Shown here: piece after piece, positions 1 to 9,150 of the stretch
How positions within the stretch are numbered: position 1 is the stretch's first letter
Layout of the letters: the number at the start of each line of letters is the position of its first letter
NCBI GenBank assembly: GCA_025201365.1
Contig: JAIXMF010000126.1
Coordinates: 1 to 34,557, forward strand
Origin: Syncephalis plumigaleata
Lineage: Eukaryota > Zoopagomycota > Zoopagomycetes > Zoopagales > Piptocephalidaceae
Reading direction: 5' to 3'
DNA: 34,557 nucleotides
Notes under the pieces: model-generated
Told to the model about the DNA's origin: nothing
Database searches by the model: none
What the model saw: the letters and a program-made list of their open reading frames with translations, nothing else
Translations under genes and position numbers: made by a program

Positions 1-359
1 TGAAATCCCAGTAACCATACCAGTATGATACCCAGCCATACATGTGGTGTCTTCTCGAAGAAGCGTTTTGTCGTAGCATGACGCGACTTTTGATGCGCTG
101 TTCTATGGTCGTGTCGATGAAAAGCCAGATAATAGCCTATACCCGCAAGGACGACCATGATAATTTGCAGTGGTACATGCAAGCGATGACGACTGCGACC
201 GAATGCAACGCCTGCTGGCAATAAGCCTACATAGGCAATAAGCATTAGTGCAATATGCCATATCATGTAGTGGTTGTCGCTCAGACGGTTTAGTCGATTG
301 ATATTAGCGAGTTCAGCCTCTGAGTATAAGGGAAATGTATCATCTTGAGTGGTGGACAT
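1..359 (-). CDS. Cytochrome b561/DUF2427-like multi-pass membrane protein (N-terminal part, runs off left edge)
   Basis: An open frame of 119 codons starts at the ATG at 359-357 and is still open at base 1, so the 3' part lies outside the window. A short acidic N-terminus is followed by a hydrophobic helix (about residues 31-53), a loop with RSRHRLH, a second helix (about 62-80), a His-rich loop (about 81-97) and the start of a third helix preceded by TPHVWLG. Histidines at 35, 61 and 106 fit the helix-edge histidines of cytochrome b561/Ytp1-like (DUF2427) proteins, which are common in fungi. Those proteins are membrane redox or uncharacterised proteins. Family membership is from pattern memory only. 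An in-frame ATG at 401 would add 14 residues. I prefer 359 because it has A at -3. No intron is seen in this part. Confidence 0.65.
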   Translation of the reverse strand, partial: MSTTQDDTFPLYSEAELANINRLNRLSDNHYMIWHIALMLIAYVGLLPAGVAFGRSRHRLHVPLQIIMVVLAGIGYYLAFHRHDHRTAHQKSRHATTKRFFEKTPHVWLGIILVWLLGF

Positions 360-1299
360 GTTAAACGAATAAGGATAGCGTGATATACAGTGTTTTTCCA
401 TCCAGTTAGCGCATTTATCCTTTAACATTTGCTGTTTATTAATAAATAGATTTACACAATTGTTAACACCATTATTACCATAGAAATGCCAATTGATATA
501 GCATGATAATAATAACAATTCAGTATTAGTAATGGATCATTTATTGATAGCAATAACTATCATAATCAATTCTATAAGGTAGATGATACAAGTGTACTAG
601 TATAGTTGGATATTGCCATGTCATGTACTTACAAGTAGCTATTGATTATCATGTATGGAATCGGGATATGGCTGCATGTCTCAATTTTATTCAGATTATT
701 CTCAGTGCTCGCAATGGAAGTCGTATTCCAACACAATTCCAACGAAGTGCCGTTCCTTCTAAGCGTTCAAAGAAAGAAGGACAAGGACAACGGGGGTCCA
801 AACAACGAAAATCAAATTAACCGTGGAGTTATCGCTGCCACACCCCAAAATACGTAAGTGTTATTATAACTATTATTTATTCGTAATAACAGAAGGCTAA
901 CTGCGCAAATTGGATGGAAATAGCCTGTATTAAAAAAAGGACAAATAACGATCGAATATTTTACTGCGTTGAAATGGAATTAAATGATTTAATTAACGTC
1001 CCAGCAAATGCATCATAGTTTTTAAACGGTGTAATCTTTACCACAATTGCGTAGGATTTATTAAAGTGTAATTTTATAATAAATCGATGTACGAATTGAT
1101 GAAAAAAGGAATTAAATGATTTGTCAACGCCCTATGCAATACAGAGCACTATGTAGTATGTATACAAGGTAAGCAACGATTTATTCACTAAAACTGAAGT
1201 TTGGTAATGATATTTATTGAATCATGTTAAAGTATCTGAGAACATTGAGTCTTACATAGCACTATCTTTGTAAAAGTATGCATTGTGCGTCATGTAGAA
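360..1299. other. Intergenic, AT-rich
   Basis: This stretch separates two minus-strand genes. It should hold the promoter of the left-edge gene and the 3' flank of the secreted-protein gene. Two overlapping plus frames (623-820 and 642-857) have no recognisable product. The 15-mer ggaattaaatgattt occurs twice, near 976 and 1109. No RNA gene was recognised. Confidence 0.5.
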
Positions 1300-2841
1300 T
1301 TAGATACTTATACCGACTTTAATCCCATCACCTTTCTTATTTTCCTTTTTATCAGTAGCGGGAGTTATTGCCGTACTTGTAGACTCTTCTACCTCATCCT
1401 TCTCTCTGAGGAAAGGTGATTTGGTTTTACCTACTTCTGCGGGTTCTGATGCTGGACTGGATTTTTGTGCTTCGGGAACAGAAGTAGGATTTGGCTCAGT
1501 GGGCTTTGATGGAGTGGGAGCAGCCGATGAAGCAGGAGCAGCCGATGGAGATGGATTTGATGGAGGAGCAGCTGATGGAGACGGAGCAGGAGCAGGAGTG
1601 GGAGTTGGCTTTGATGGAGCAGGAGCAGCCGATGGAGATGGATTTGATGGAGGAGCAGCCGATGGGGATGGATTTGGTTCAGCGGGCTTTGATGGAGGAG
1701 GAGTAGGAGTGGGTGCAGAAGATGGAGGGGGAGGTGGCTCGGTGATAGCACTGGGAGCAGGAGGGACTAATGCTGGTGCCGGTTTTGGATTTGATGGTTG
1801 AGATGCAGCGTTGGATGCAGGAGGCAGTGAAGTTGGTGTGGGCAATGAAACTGGAGCGGATGCTGTTACAGTATTGGAACTCGATGTTGTCGTTAATGGC
1901 TTATCAGTTGGTACGGGAGAGCTTGGATTAGCATTAGCTACTGGGGTCGGTGACGTTACGACTGGAGCAGAAGATGGAAGCGAAGACTTTGCTGGTGGCG
2001 GTGGTGGTGCAACATTTTTAGTATTATCAGGTGGGATTGGCTGACTAGCTGATGGGTTATGTACTGCGTTTATAGTATTAGGATCAGATACAATTGGTGG
2101 CAATGGAACGGTAGCGATAAAGTTGCCATTAGTATTTGCGATATTTGTATTTTCCGTTACAATATTTTGTACTGGTGTTGGTGGCTTATTGCTGCTGCTG
2201 CTGCTGCTACCATCACCACTAGGAATTACGGCGGGATCAGGCTTATTGTTAGAGGCCGTTGATGTTACTGGGATTGCCGTAGCTGTATCTTTAGCGTTTA
2301 CACCCTGAGATAATGATGCTGAAGATGATGGTGGCTGAACATGAGCAACGGGTAATGCTGGTGTAGGCAATGCATGGCTTGCACTGCTTCCCAGTGATGT
2401 CATACACGCTAATGAGGGTGAATTGATAGAGACACGATTGCACTTCTCTTGCGATTCAACGAAATAACTACATGAGAAATCGATCATTTGGCTAATCGGT
2501 AATGGTTTCCCGAAGAACACGTCCCAAGTGAAATTGACGCGACATACATTGTTAGTGTGTCCTTCTTCGAGACATATCTCACGACTGCACTTTAGTAAAA
2601 GCTGATCACAGCATGACTTCTCGACGCCACATGTCGAGTAGCAGCGAGTATGAATACCTAAACATTCCTTGATTCCTTTACTGTTGGATGGCAAATAAAC
2701 CGACAACGATGGGTAGACGGATTGTTGGAAATCTTTCGTTTCTTTACACTGACTTTTGGGTAAGACTTCCTTGTCGTCAGCAGCGATGGCAGCAATAAGC
2801 ATTGCCATCGCGACTACTCTCAATGATGTGTGCGACAGCAT
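1300..2841 (-). CDS. Secreted protein: degenerate group XII phospholipase A2-like domain plus Pro/Ser/Ala-rich tail
   Basis: Single exon, 513 residues. Residues 1-20 form a hydrophobic signal peptide (MLSHTSLRVVAMAMLIAAIA). Residues 32-134 are Cys-rich. The order His64-Thr-x-Cys67-Tyr-x-Thr-Cys71-Gly, then Cys78-Asp, Cys85, Cys90, Cys100, Cys124 and Cys134, reproduces group XII secreted PLA2. The intervals 6, 6 and 4 between Cys71, 78, 85 and 90 match exactly. PLA2 enzymes have His-Asp at the active site and a glycine-rich calcium loop before it. Here the Asp is Thr65 and no such loop is seen, so catalysis is doubtful. From about 150 on, the protein is a mucin-like Pro/Ser/Ala/Thr tail with internal repeats (PSPSAAP units, about residues 385-445), then a charged C-terminus. 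No GPI or membrane anchor is seen. It is probably extracellular or wall-associated. The fold assignment is an inference from Cys spacing. Confidence 0.8.
   Translation of the reverse strand: MLSHTSLRVVAMAMLIAAIAADDKEVLPKSQCKETKDFQQSVYPSLSVYLPSNSKGIKECLGIHTRCYSTCGVEKSCCDQLLLKCSREICLEEGHTNNVCRVNFTWDVFFGKPLPISQMIDFSCSYFVESQEKCNRVSINSPSLACMTSLGSSASHALPTPALPVAHVQPPSSSASLSQGVNAKDTATAIPVTSTASNNKPDPAVIPSGDGSSSSSSNKPPTPVQNIVTENTNIANTNGNFIATVPLPPIVSDPNTINAVHNPSASQPIPPDNTKNVAPPPPPAKSSLPSSAPVVTSPTPVANANPSSPVPTDKPLTTTSSSNTVTASAPVSLPTPTSLPPASNAASQPSNPKPAPALVPPAPSAITEPPPPPSSAPTPTPPPSKPAEPNPSPSAAPPSNPSPSAAPAPSKPTPTPAPAPSPSAAPPSNPSPSAAPASSAAPTPSKPTEPNPTSVPEAQKSSPASEPAEVGKTKSPFLREKDEVEESTSTAITPATDKKENKKGDGIKVGISI
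1520..1700. repeat. Imperfect coding repeats in the Pro/Ser/Ala tail
   Basis: Units such as gcagccgatggagatgg and ggatttgatggagga recur near 1535, 1570, 1625 and 1655. They encode PSPSAAP/PSNPSP blocks on the minus strand. Codon-biased low complexity keeps other frames open too, producing spurious frames at 1421-1801 (+), 1431-1751 (-) and 1491-1706 (+). Confidence 0.8.
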
Positions 2842-3850
2842 GGTAGAGCTGGTATAGATGATGTAGATGATGTATAAACAATGCTAGAATGACGATATAC
2901 GAATTGGCGATGCAGTATGGCGTATTGAAAATGCTAGAAGAAGTGAGAAAGATGATGGACCAAGAAGAGTATCGAACAATGGCAATACTGGCCTCGTTTC
3001 TTCCATTTAAAGGGCACGTTCATTGCGGGTATATTCAGTCTATGCCAATCTAATGGCATGACGAACAAGTGCTACAACATGCTTGTTATGCCATTGCTGC
3101 TTTGTTGTTTGTTTTTTTGCTAAACAGGCCTTTGTTATGGAACCTGATTTAGAAGCTGCTTTTATCATCATCATCATCAATATGATTTGTCTTCCTCATA
3201 CATTGAATGATTAACATTTAGATTGAGACTATTTACACTTTGACAATTGGCATAGGTGAATATACTCGATTGGATAGGATGAAATTTATTTCCCTAGTAA
3301 TGTAATGATGAATGTTCTTATACCGTCAATATATATTCGAGTGTACTTCTACATTTGTTAAACAAACGGTAATTCAAAGTAATATCTAATGATTATGACT
3401 ACTATCCTATCATAGGATAATAGTCCATAAATTGTATATTGAATGTGTTTCTTGGATGATACAGCCAATTGTACTCAGCAGTTGTCGTTTTCCGAATTGT
3501 TTAAACTTCGAAACAATAAGGCTGGGCGTATCATCTATTTCGGCCGAGTACTTATTCTGTCATTGTCTATTTCGAGTAGTGTCGCTTCTATTTACGTATA
3601 TATCCACAGTTAACTATCCTTTCCGTCGTCTTCAGCTATTCGTCTCCTTTATGTTTTTGCCGACCACATGGATGGCTGTAGGAATGAGTGTCGGATTGTT
3701 ATGGCACTTGTATATCAGCGACAGCACCTCGTGACGTTCACCAGTTTTGGGTACACAACCACATGGGCTCCATTAGCCAACCAGCAATCGGCCAGGTGCT
3801 GTTTTTTCTTCATAGCACGATACACGCACTCACCCGTTCATTCATCCAAC

Positions 3851-3910
3851 CATACATACATACATAAGCACACACACACATATATATGTATATGTATATG
3901 TATATGTATA
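3851..3910. repeat. Compound microsatellite (CATA)n/(CA)n/(TATATG)n
   Basis: Four-base catacata units run into cacacacaca and then into four tatatg-type hexamers. This is simple sequence with no coding role. Confidence 0.9.
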
Positions 3911-4157
3911 GATGTGTATAAATATATACTAGTTCCAGTGTCAACCGGTACTAGCACAACGTGAGCTCATCGCTCCTGCTAGATGATGCAGTGTCCATGG
4001 AAGGAGACATGCTTGACACGATAACGCACAGATATGGCCTTGAAGTCAAATTCCGTATCATTTAACGTCAATATAGATTTGTATTGCTTGTTTATTCTGA
4101 ATAAATAGCAATAGCGGCAATAGCAGTAATAGTAAAATAACCAAAAATGACAGCTTC

Positions 4158-4198
4158 ATCATTGTCTACATCCTTCATATTACATCATAGACAATGAT
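4158..4198. repeat. Perfect 11-bp inverted repeat with 19-base spacer
   Basis: The arm atcattgtcta (4158-4168) is the exact reverse complement of tagacaatgat (4188-4198). It could form a stem-loop, or be a chance palindrome in AT-rich upstream DNA about 0.9 kb before CYRI. Confidence 0.6.
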
Positions 4199-4380
4199 AG
4201 ATGCCAGTCATTATAGAATAGACTCGATTAGTGTCATTATACGCACATACACATACACCATCACCATCATCAACATCATCGTGGCCTCTTTTGGTCCCAT
4301 TCTCATGGCCATGATGTCTCGCCTTGTCGCTTTCTTGTAGAGACACGCCCCTTTTTTCGTTCGACATTCAACCCATTACA

Positions 4381-5040
4381 AACACAAACGAATTGCCTTT
4401 TTCTATCTCCTCCTCCCCACGCCTACACACGCACAATATTGCCTCCTTTTTTCAGTTTCTCTCCTCTCTCTCTCTCTTGGTTGCTTGCTTGCTTATTCGC
4501 TCACTCACTCACTCGCTCGTTTCTTTTCCTCTCTCGTTGAGTGCCGTCGTTACTGGTGAGTGGCGCGCGCACCGTTTGTCTTCTTTTTACCGTCGTTTCT
4601 ACTATTACTTCTACCACTATTACTTCTACTACTACTACTATTACTTCTTTGTATTGTCTTTCTTATTTCTTTCTACCTAGCTAACACTAACACCTCGTTC
4701 GTCCACACTCGCTTGCTATTGTTTGACAGTGTTGCTGCTAGTGTTGTCATCGTTTGACACTGCAAGTTTATTGTATTCTTCGTCGTTGATGGTCGTTTTA
4801 AACTTGCACGATTCACTCTAGTCTACCGCGACACTATTATCCTTGCACTTTCAGTATTACTACTACCACTACCGCAACTACTACCACTGCCGCTTTCATC
4901 TCATCAAACAAACATATAGTTTAACAAGCAACTTGGTCATAATTATAATAGCTTTAGTCTATTTCTAATATACTCTTCAACGCATACACACACACACACA
5001 CATACTCTCTCTCTCTTACCTGATATTCCTTGTTTTTCGA
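4381..5040 (+). promoter_or_regulatory. Pyrimidine-rich leader/promoter of CYRI
   Basis: Long CT-rich tracts (ctctcctctctctctctc near 4458, tctactactactacta near 4626), then (CA)n and (CT)n at 4986-5016, lie on the coding strand upstream of the ATG at 5081. Several other genes here have a similar coding-strand CT-rich tract. It may be core promoter or 5' UTR; the transcription start cannot be placed. Confidence 0.4.
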
Positions 5041-5080
5041 TAGTTTATTTCGTTCCTTTTATTAAATTGTTCTATTCATC

Positions 5081-6569
5081 ATGGGAGGATTTGCTTCAAA
5101 AGGCCAAGCTGACGGACCTGATCTTAATGTTGACCTGGAAAGTAAGTAGATATTTTTTATTAATTGTTTTAAGCTAGTCGTGACTTGAAACGAGACGAGG
5201 CGAGATACGATAGTGTACTTATCGTGCATGCTCCGACATATGAATGTGATTAATGCGTGATGATGGTGGTGGTGGTTGAGGGGATATCTAACATTGTATG
5301 CTGCACATGCTGTTGTACATTACAATGGTGTAGTACACATGAGATAGTCGAGACTATTAAATCATGAAACACTCTTTGATTTAGTAATAACAATAGTAGT
5401 AGTAGTAATATCTCAGTAAACTAACTCTATATTCGTATTGATTATTACAGATGCCAAACCTACTCCTGATGAAGCGGGCACTTATGCACACGTACTTAAC
5501 CTATTAAGACCAACTGTGCGTATTCTAGCCACGTTACGCGAATACCAAGGCTGCAACGAGTATATCCGTCAAGCAATCTCCAATCCCTGCCCTGAGACCG
5601 AAGAAGCAGCCTGGGAAGCTGTATGTCCAGCGGTGGAACGATTGCGCGAGTTTTACGAATATGCAGCCGCTCTAGAGGATGCAGTACCTCTACTGCTGAA
5701 CGAACTAGTAAAGACCGGTGGCGGTAATAGCGAGCAGGATGTGCATCCGGACTCGGAAAGCGCCGCCGTTTACCGTTCTCTAGAACGCCAACCAGCGCTT
5801 ACTCGTTTGTTCGCTGACATTATGGACTTTGTATTTGAATTTGATGACTTGAAGGTACGTTCACCGGTAGACTAGCTCATTAACAACAACAACAATAGTA
5901 ATTGATCCTATGACGATATAGATGAGCAATCCGGCCATTCAGAATGACTTTTCCTACTATCGTCGTACATTGAATCGTCTCAAGATGAGCAGTCAGGTAA
6001 GTAATCGCTAGTCACGTGAGGGTAACGATAAACCCCGATCACATTTGCAGCTCATATGATATCATCATTATCATCATCATCATGATCTAACATTATTATG
6101 CATATGTATGTATGTGTGTTTATTCTAGATGGCAATGCGTACACCAGTAGTTAATGACGAGTTGGCCAATCGAATGTCGCTCTTTTACGCGCATCATACA
6201 CCGATGGTCAAGACAGTTATCGACGTCACATCGAACTTTGTATCGAGTCGTCCCGATGGTTTCCGAGTGGCCGACGTGCTAGCCGGAGTGGCGGGCGTGT
6301 GTTATCACACGGTGGCTAAACACCGCCTCACACATCCTGACGCTGTCGTCTTTTGTTTACGCGTACAAGTGGCTTGTACGGTACTCTATGACCACATCCA
6401 TCCAGCGGGTGCTTTTGTACGTACGGCCCCGCTTAACATTCGCAATATCGTGCGAGTGTGCAATGAACGTGCACCGCAATTTCCGAGCCTAGTGAATGCG
6501 CTACGTTACAACACGCGTCACTTGAATGACGAGACAACACCCAAGGCACTTCGACAGCTTTTGGCTTAG
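5081..6569 (+). CDS. CYRI (FAM49/CYFIP-related Rac1 interactor)
   Basis: Four exons: 5081-5141, 5451-5854, 5922-5996 and 6129-6569. They join to 326 residues; the animal proteins are about 324. The first exon starts MGGFAS, a textbook N-myristoylation signal (Gly2, Ser6), as in CYRI. Conserved blocks run the full length: AWEAVCPAVERLREFYE, then NPAIQNDFSYYRR (Arg149/Arg150, equivalent to the Rac1-contacting arginine pair), then ELANRMSLFYAHHTPM, LYDHIHPAGAF and TRHLNDETTPKALRQLL at the end. In animals and Dictyostelium, CYRI binds Rac1-GTP at the membrane and restrains SCAR/WAVE-driven Arp2/3 actin assembly. It is not clustered with other actin genes. All introns are GT-AG; the first, 309 bases, is the longest in the window. 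Family assignment is very secure. Confidence 0.95.
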
Positions 6570-8146
6570 TAGGATCATATACGTACATTCATTCATACAT
6601 ACACGGCACATACACGCGTACAATACCAAGCACACAATATCTACGCCATCATCTAATAATACCGATGGCTTATTATTATTATTATTATTATTTCCCTTTG
6701 GTATGGCATGTACGTGTACGTGTGCGTGTATGTAACTCGATGCTTATTCCTTAACACAGAGCTATCATTCACATATATCTGTGAGGATTCGACACGATTG
6801 TTCATTATATTGCTCATTCAAGCGCTCACCCTCAATATTGCTATTAGCCGCTACTCTCTTTCTCTCTCTCGCTCTCCCGTTCTCCCTCTTTCTATCTTTC
6901 TTTCTTTCTTTTTATCATTGTCGTTTCAATCTCTCGTTCTATGTTGTTGCTCCTTTCTTCTCTTCAATCTCATCGTCATCCTCCTTTCCATGTCACTTGT
7001 AGCATTTTCTCCCATCACGAATAGTGAGTGCTTGGCCCACGCACTTTCCGGTTTATAATGTTACGCGCCGTACTTTATTGTTACGATGGTTATCCACATT
7101 CATTGAAATGATATGTGAACGATATTTCCTTTTGTCGTCTCTTTGTCTTATTTTTTATTACATTCATTTACTACGACTACACATAAGTACGGAATTAATT
7201 GCATTACTGTGGTGTCTCAACTATATTAAAACACACGTTGAAAAGTGTCAGAATGTCAGAATCTTTGATGATGATTGCGCGTGCATATACGAACCATCAA
7301 CCACGGCTGTAAACTGATCAGCAATATCATCTATCTTTGCGTACAGTAGTGCAAATGACCGCTTTCTCTTTCTCTAAATAGGTAAACAATTACTCTTTGC
7401 TCCTCGTGGTTGTGTACAACAGTCATGATGTAACATACCGCAAGCATAGTCGAGTAATGGTTTTTTTGTCCTTCATTATATCACAATGTCATTAGTTTCG
7501 GCAATAGCACATATGGAAATGCCTAGTAACTAGTGTTTGATTTATAGATTTAATAAATAAGACCAGAAATACGCTATCCTTATAATATGTTGAATAGATT
7601 ATGTCAATGAATAATACACGGTTAATTATGTCACTTTTTTGTAATGAACAGTAATACATAATAGGTAATCTAACATTACTCCATAATAATAGTAATACAT
7701 ATACCGCTATAATTGGATATCAGGAGCACATGTCAATACTATATTAATCCTAGTCAACTTGCATGATTGCTATTCTATCGCCTGTCTCTTCTCTCTCTCT
7801 CTCTTTACTTGATGTGACCCTACAACGCACTATTCCATTTCAGCAAGCACACGATATGTCATGATTTTACGCAAATTACTGGCCTGAATCTAATGTGTGT
7901 GTGCCTTCATTACTAACGAGTATGACTAAGGGCTGGATTCCAAGTCCACTTCCATGGACATAGCAATGAATGAAATAATAAAAAACAGTACATTCATCAA
8001 GCACACCAGCCTGATTATATGAGAAACTTGTTTTCGTAAACCAGGAAAAAAGGCCTTATAGCACAGGATGTTCAGTAGGAACGGGTAGAGTTACACACTT
8101 GATCTTATGATCTCATTATACAGAAATAATCCGTAATGTAATGACT

Positions 8147-8176
8147 GATAACAGATGATAACAGATGATAACAGAT
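8147..8176. repeat. Three exact tandem copies of a 10-mer
   Basis: The unit gataacagat occurs three times head to tail. GATA and its neighbours could bind GATA factors, but no function can be claimed. Confidence 0.85.
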
Positions 8177-8912
8177 ACTACTAATTACTCATAAAGTAGT
8201 CCTTGTAATGTAACATAACAGGCGTTGCTCACAACAGGTGTACACTCGAGTGTAAATTCCATTTCTCTTCAGGGATGTATCCTTTCATCTCGGCGATAAA
8301 GGTACACATCTACGCACCTATACATATTCGTTGATGTAATGCTGATCACAACGACGATAAACAAGTTGATATGCAACGTGTTCATCTTCCAAAATGAACC
8401 TAACAAAGTAGGCCATGTCAAATAGCCTGCTCCATCATTATCCAATCAATGTATGTACGCACACGCATATCCGCAAGAGATTCCTTCTTCAAATGGCAAG
8501 AAATGCTCGAATGACCTTTCACGTTCTTGTTGCTGTTTTTTGCGTACATTAAGAAAATAATAGTTGTGGGGCATAATACCTCACATCTCGTATTTTAGGC
8601 AAACAAGAATGATGGCGCGGCCTGAATTGTTACTAGCCAAGCCAATCAGTACTAGTTACGACGACTGGTTTATGCGTGATTAATGTACATATGAGCGTAT
8701 GTGTGTGTACGTGTGATGTATATGAGTGCGTTTATTCGTTCACGCCATAAAACGATTACTGTGTCACTATTATTGGGTTAGACTGCGTTATAGGATGATA
8801 ATGACAGTAGTAGTGGTAATGTTGCGTACACCAGGACTATCCGATGACACAGCGTGCAATACTAGTTGGTGTGTGATGATAGTTCAGCTGCAACCATCAC
8901 TACACTATGACT

Positions 8913-8933
8913 AGTCTTTTATATAAAAAGACT
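8913..8933 (+). promoter_or_regulatory. TATA-like element inside an 8-bp hairpin, upstream of the MFS gene
   Basis: agtctttt-atata-aaaagact is a perfect 8-bp inverted repeat whose centre reads ttatataaaa, close to a consensus TATA box. It lies about 220 bases upstream of the transporter ATG (9151) and is followed by a CT-rich tract (about 8965-9060). A TATA promoter with a roughly 190-base leader is plausible but unproven. Confidence 0.4.
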
Positions 8934-9010
8934 CGTTAGTATTTCTCGTTATTCTCGTTGAACTATATCCGTCTCCTTCTTTTGCAGTATTCCCTATTCT
9001 TCCTTGTTCT

Positions 9011-9058
9011 CTACTTCTTCTACTTCTACTTCTACTTCTACTTCTACTTCTTCTTCTT
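9011..9058 (+). repeat. (TTCTAC)n microsatellite in the transporter leader
   Basis: About six hexamer units run into (TTC)n. It is part of the coding-strand pyrimidine-rich tract upstream of the ATG at 9151. Confidence 0.9.
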
Positions 9059-9150
9059 TCTCTTTATTGTGTTTTTGTTATTTCATAGTATCCCATCAAG
9101 CGTAACATTTATTCTTATTTCTTAACGTTATTGCTTTATTCGATATCGCC

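Larger units (their letters stand above)
2842..5080. other. Intergenic: divergent promoter region between the secreted protein and CYRI
   Basis: The left part (2842-3430) is AT-rich upstream sequence of the secreted protein. Bases 3430-3840 are less AT-rich and hold overlapping open frames on both strands with no recognised product. They include a hydrophobic 100-codon plus frame (3432-3734) and a 32-codon minus frame starting MKKKQHLADCW. Bases 3851-3910 are a microsatellite. Bases 4380-5040 are a strongly pyrimidine-rich leader before the CYRI ATG. Confidence 0.6.
6570..9150. other. Intergenic: CYRI 3' flank and transporter promoter
   Basis: There is a (TTA)n run at 6670-6692 and a long CT tract at 6845-6985, followed by a 22-codon frame at 6990. 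Bases 7100-8900 are AT-rich with no recognised gene. A triple 10-mer lies at 8147-8176 and a TATA-like hairpin at 8913-8933. The frames at 7024-7317 and 8726-8914 look like chance. Confidence 0.55.

Noticed and set aside
623-892. Plus-strand frame at 642-857 with a gtaagt...aacag possible intron (854-892)
   Set aside because: The intron would be 39 bases, shorter than any traced here (55 or more). The product is short, unrecognised and ends soon after.
1421-1801. 126-codon Gly/Asp-rich plus frame and two other frames in the same place
   Set aside because: They are shadows of the Pro/Ser/Ala repeat tail of the minus-strand secreted protein; codon periodicity keeps all frames open.
4324-4757. 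118-codon and 65-codon plus frames
   Set aside because: Composition is pure simple repeat (Tyr/Leu/Ser runs from CT and TAC repeats) in the CYRI leader.
6708-7317. 116-codon and 97-codon plus frames
   Set aside because: They start in repeats or at GTG, with erratic composition and no family resemblance.
8490-8684. Two tiny plus frames (MARNARMTFHVL... and MMARPELLLAKP...)
   Set aside because: Nineteen and 24 codons with no convincing junction between them. They look coding-like but cannot be supported.
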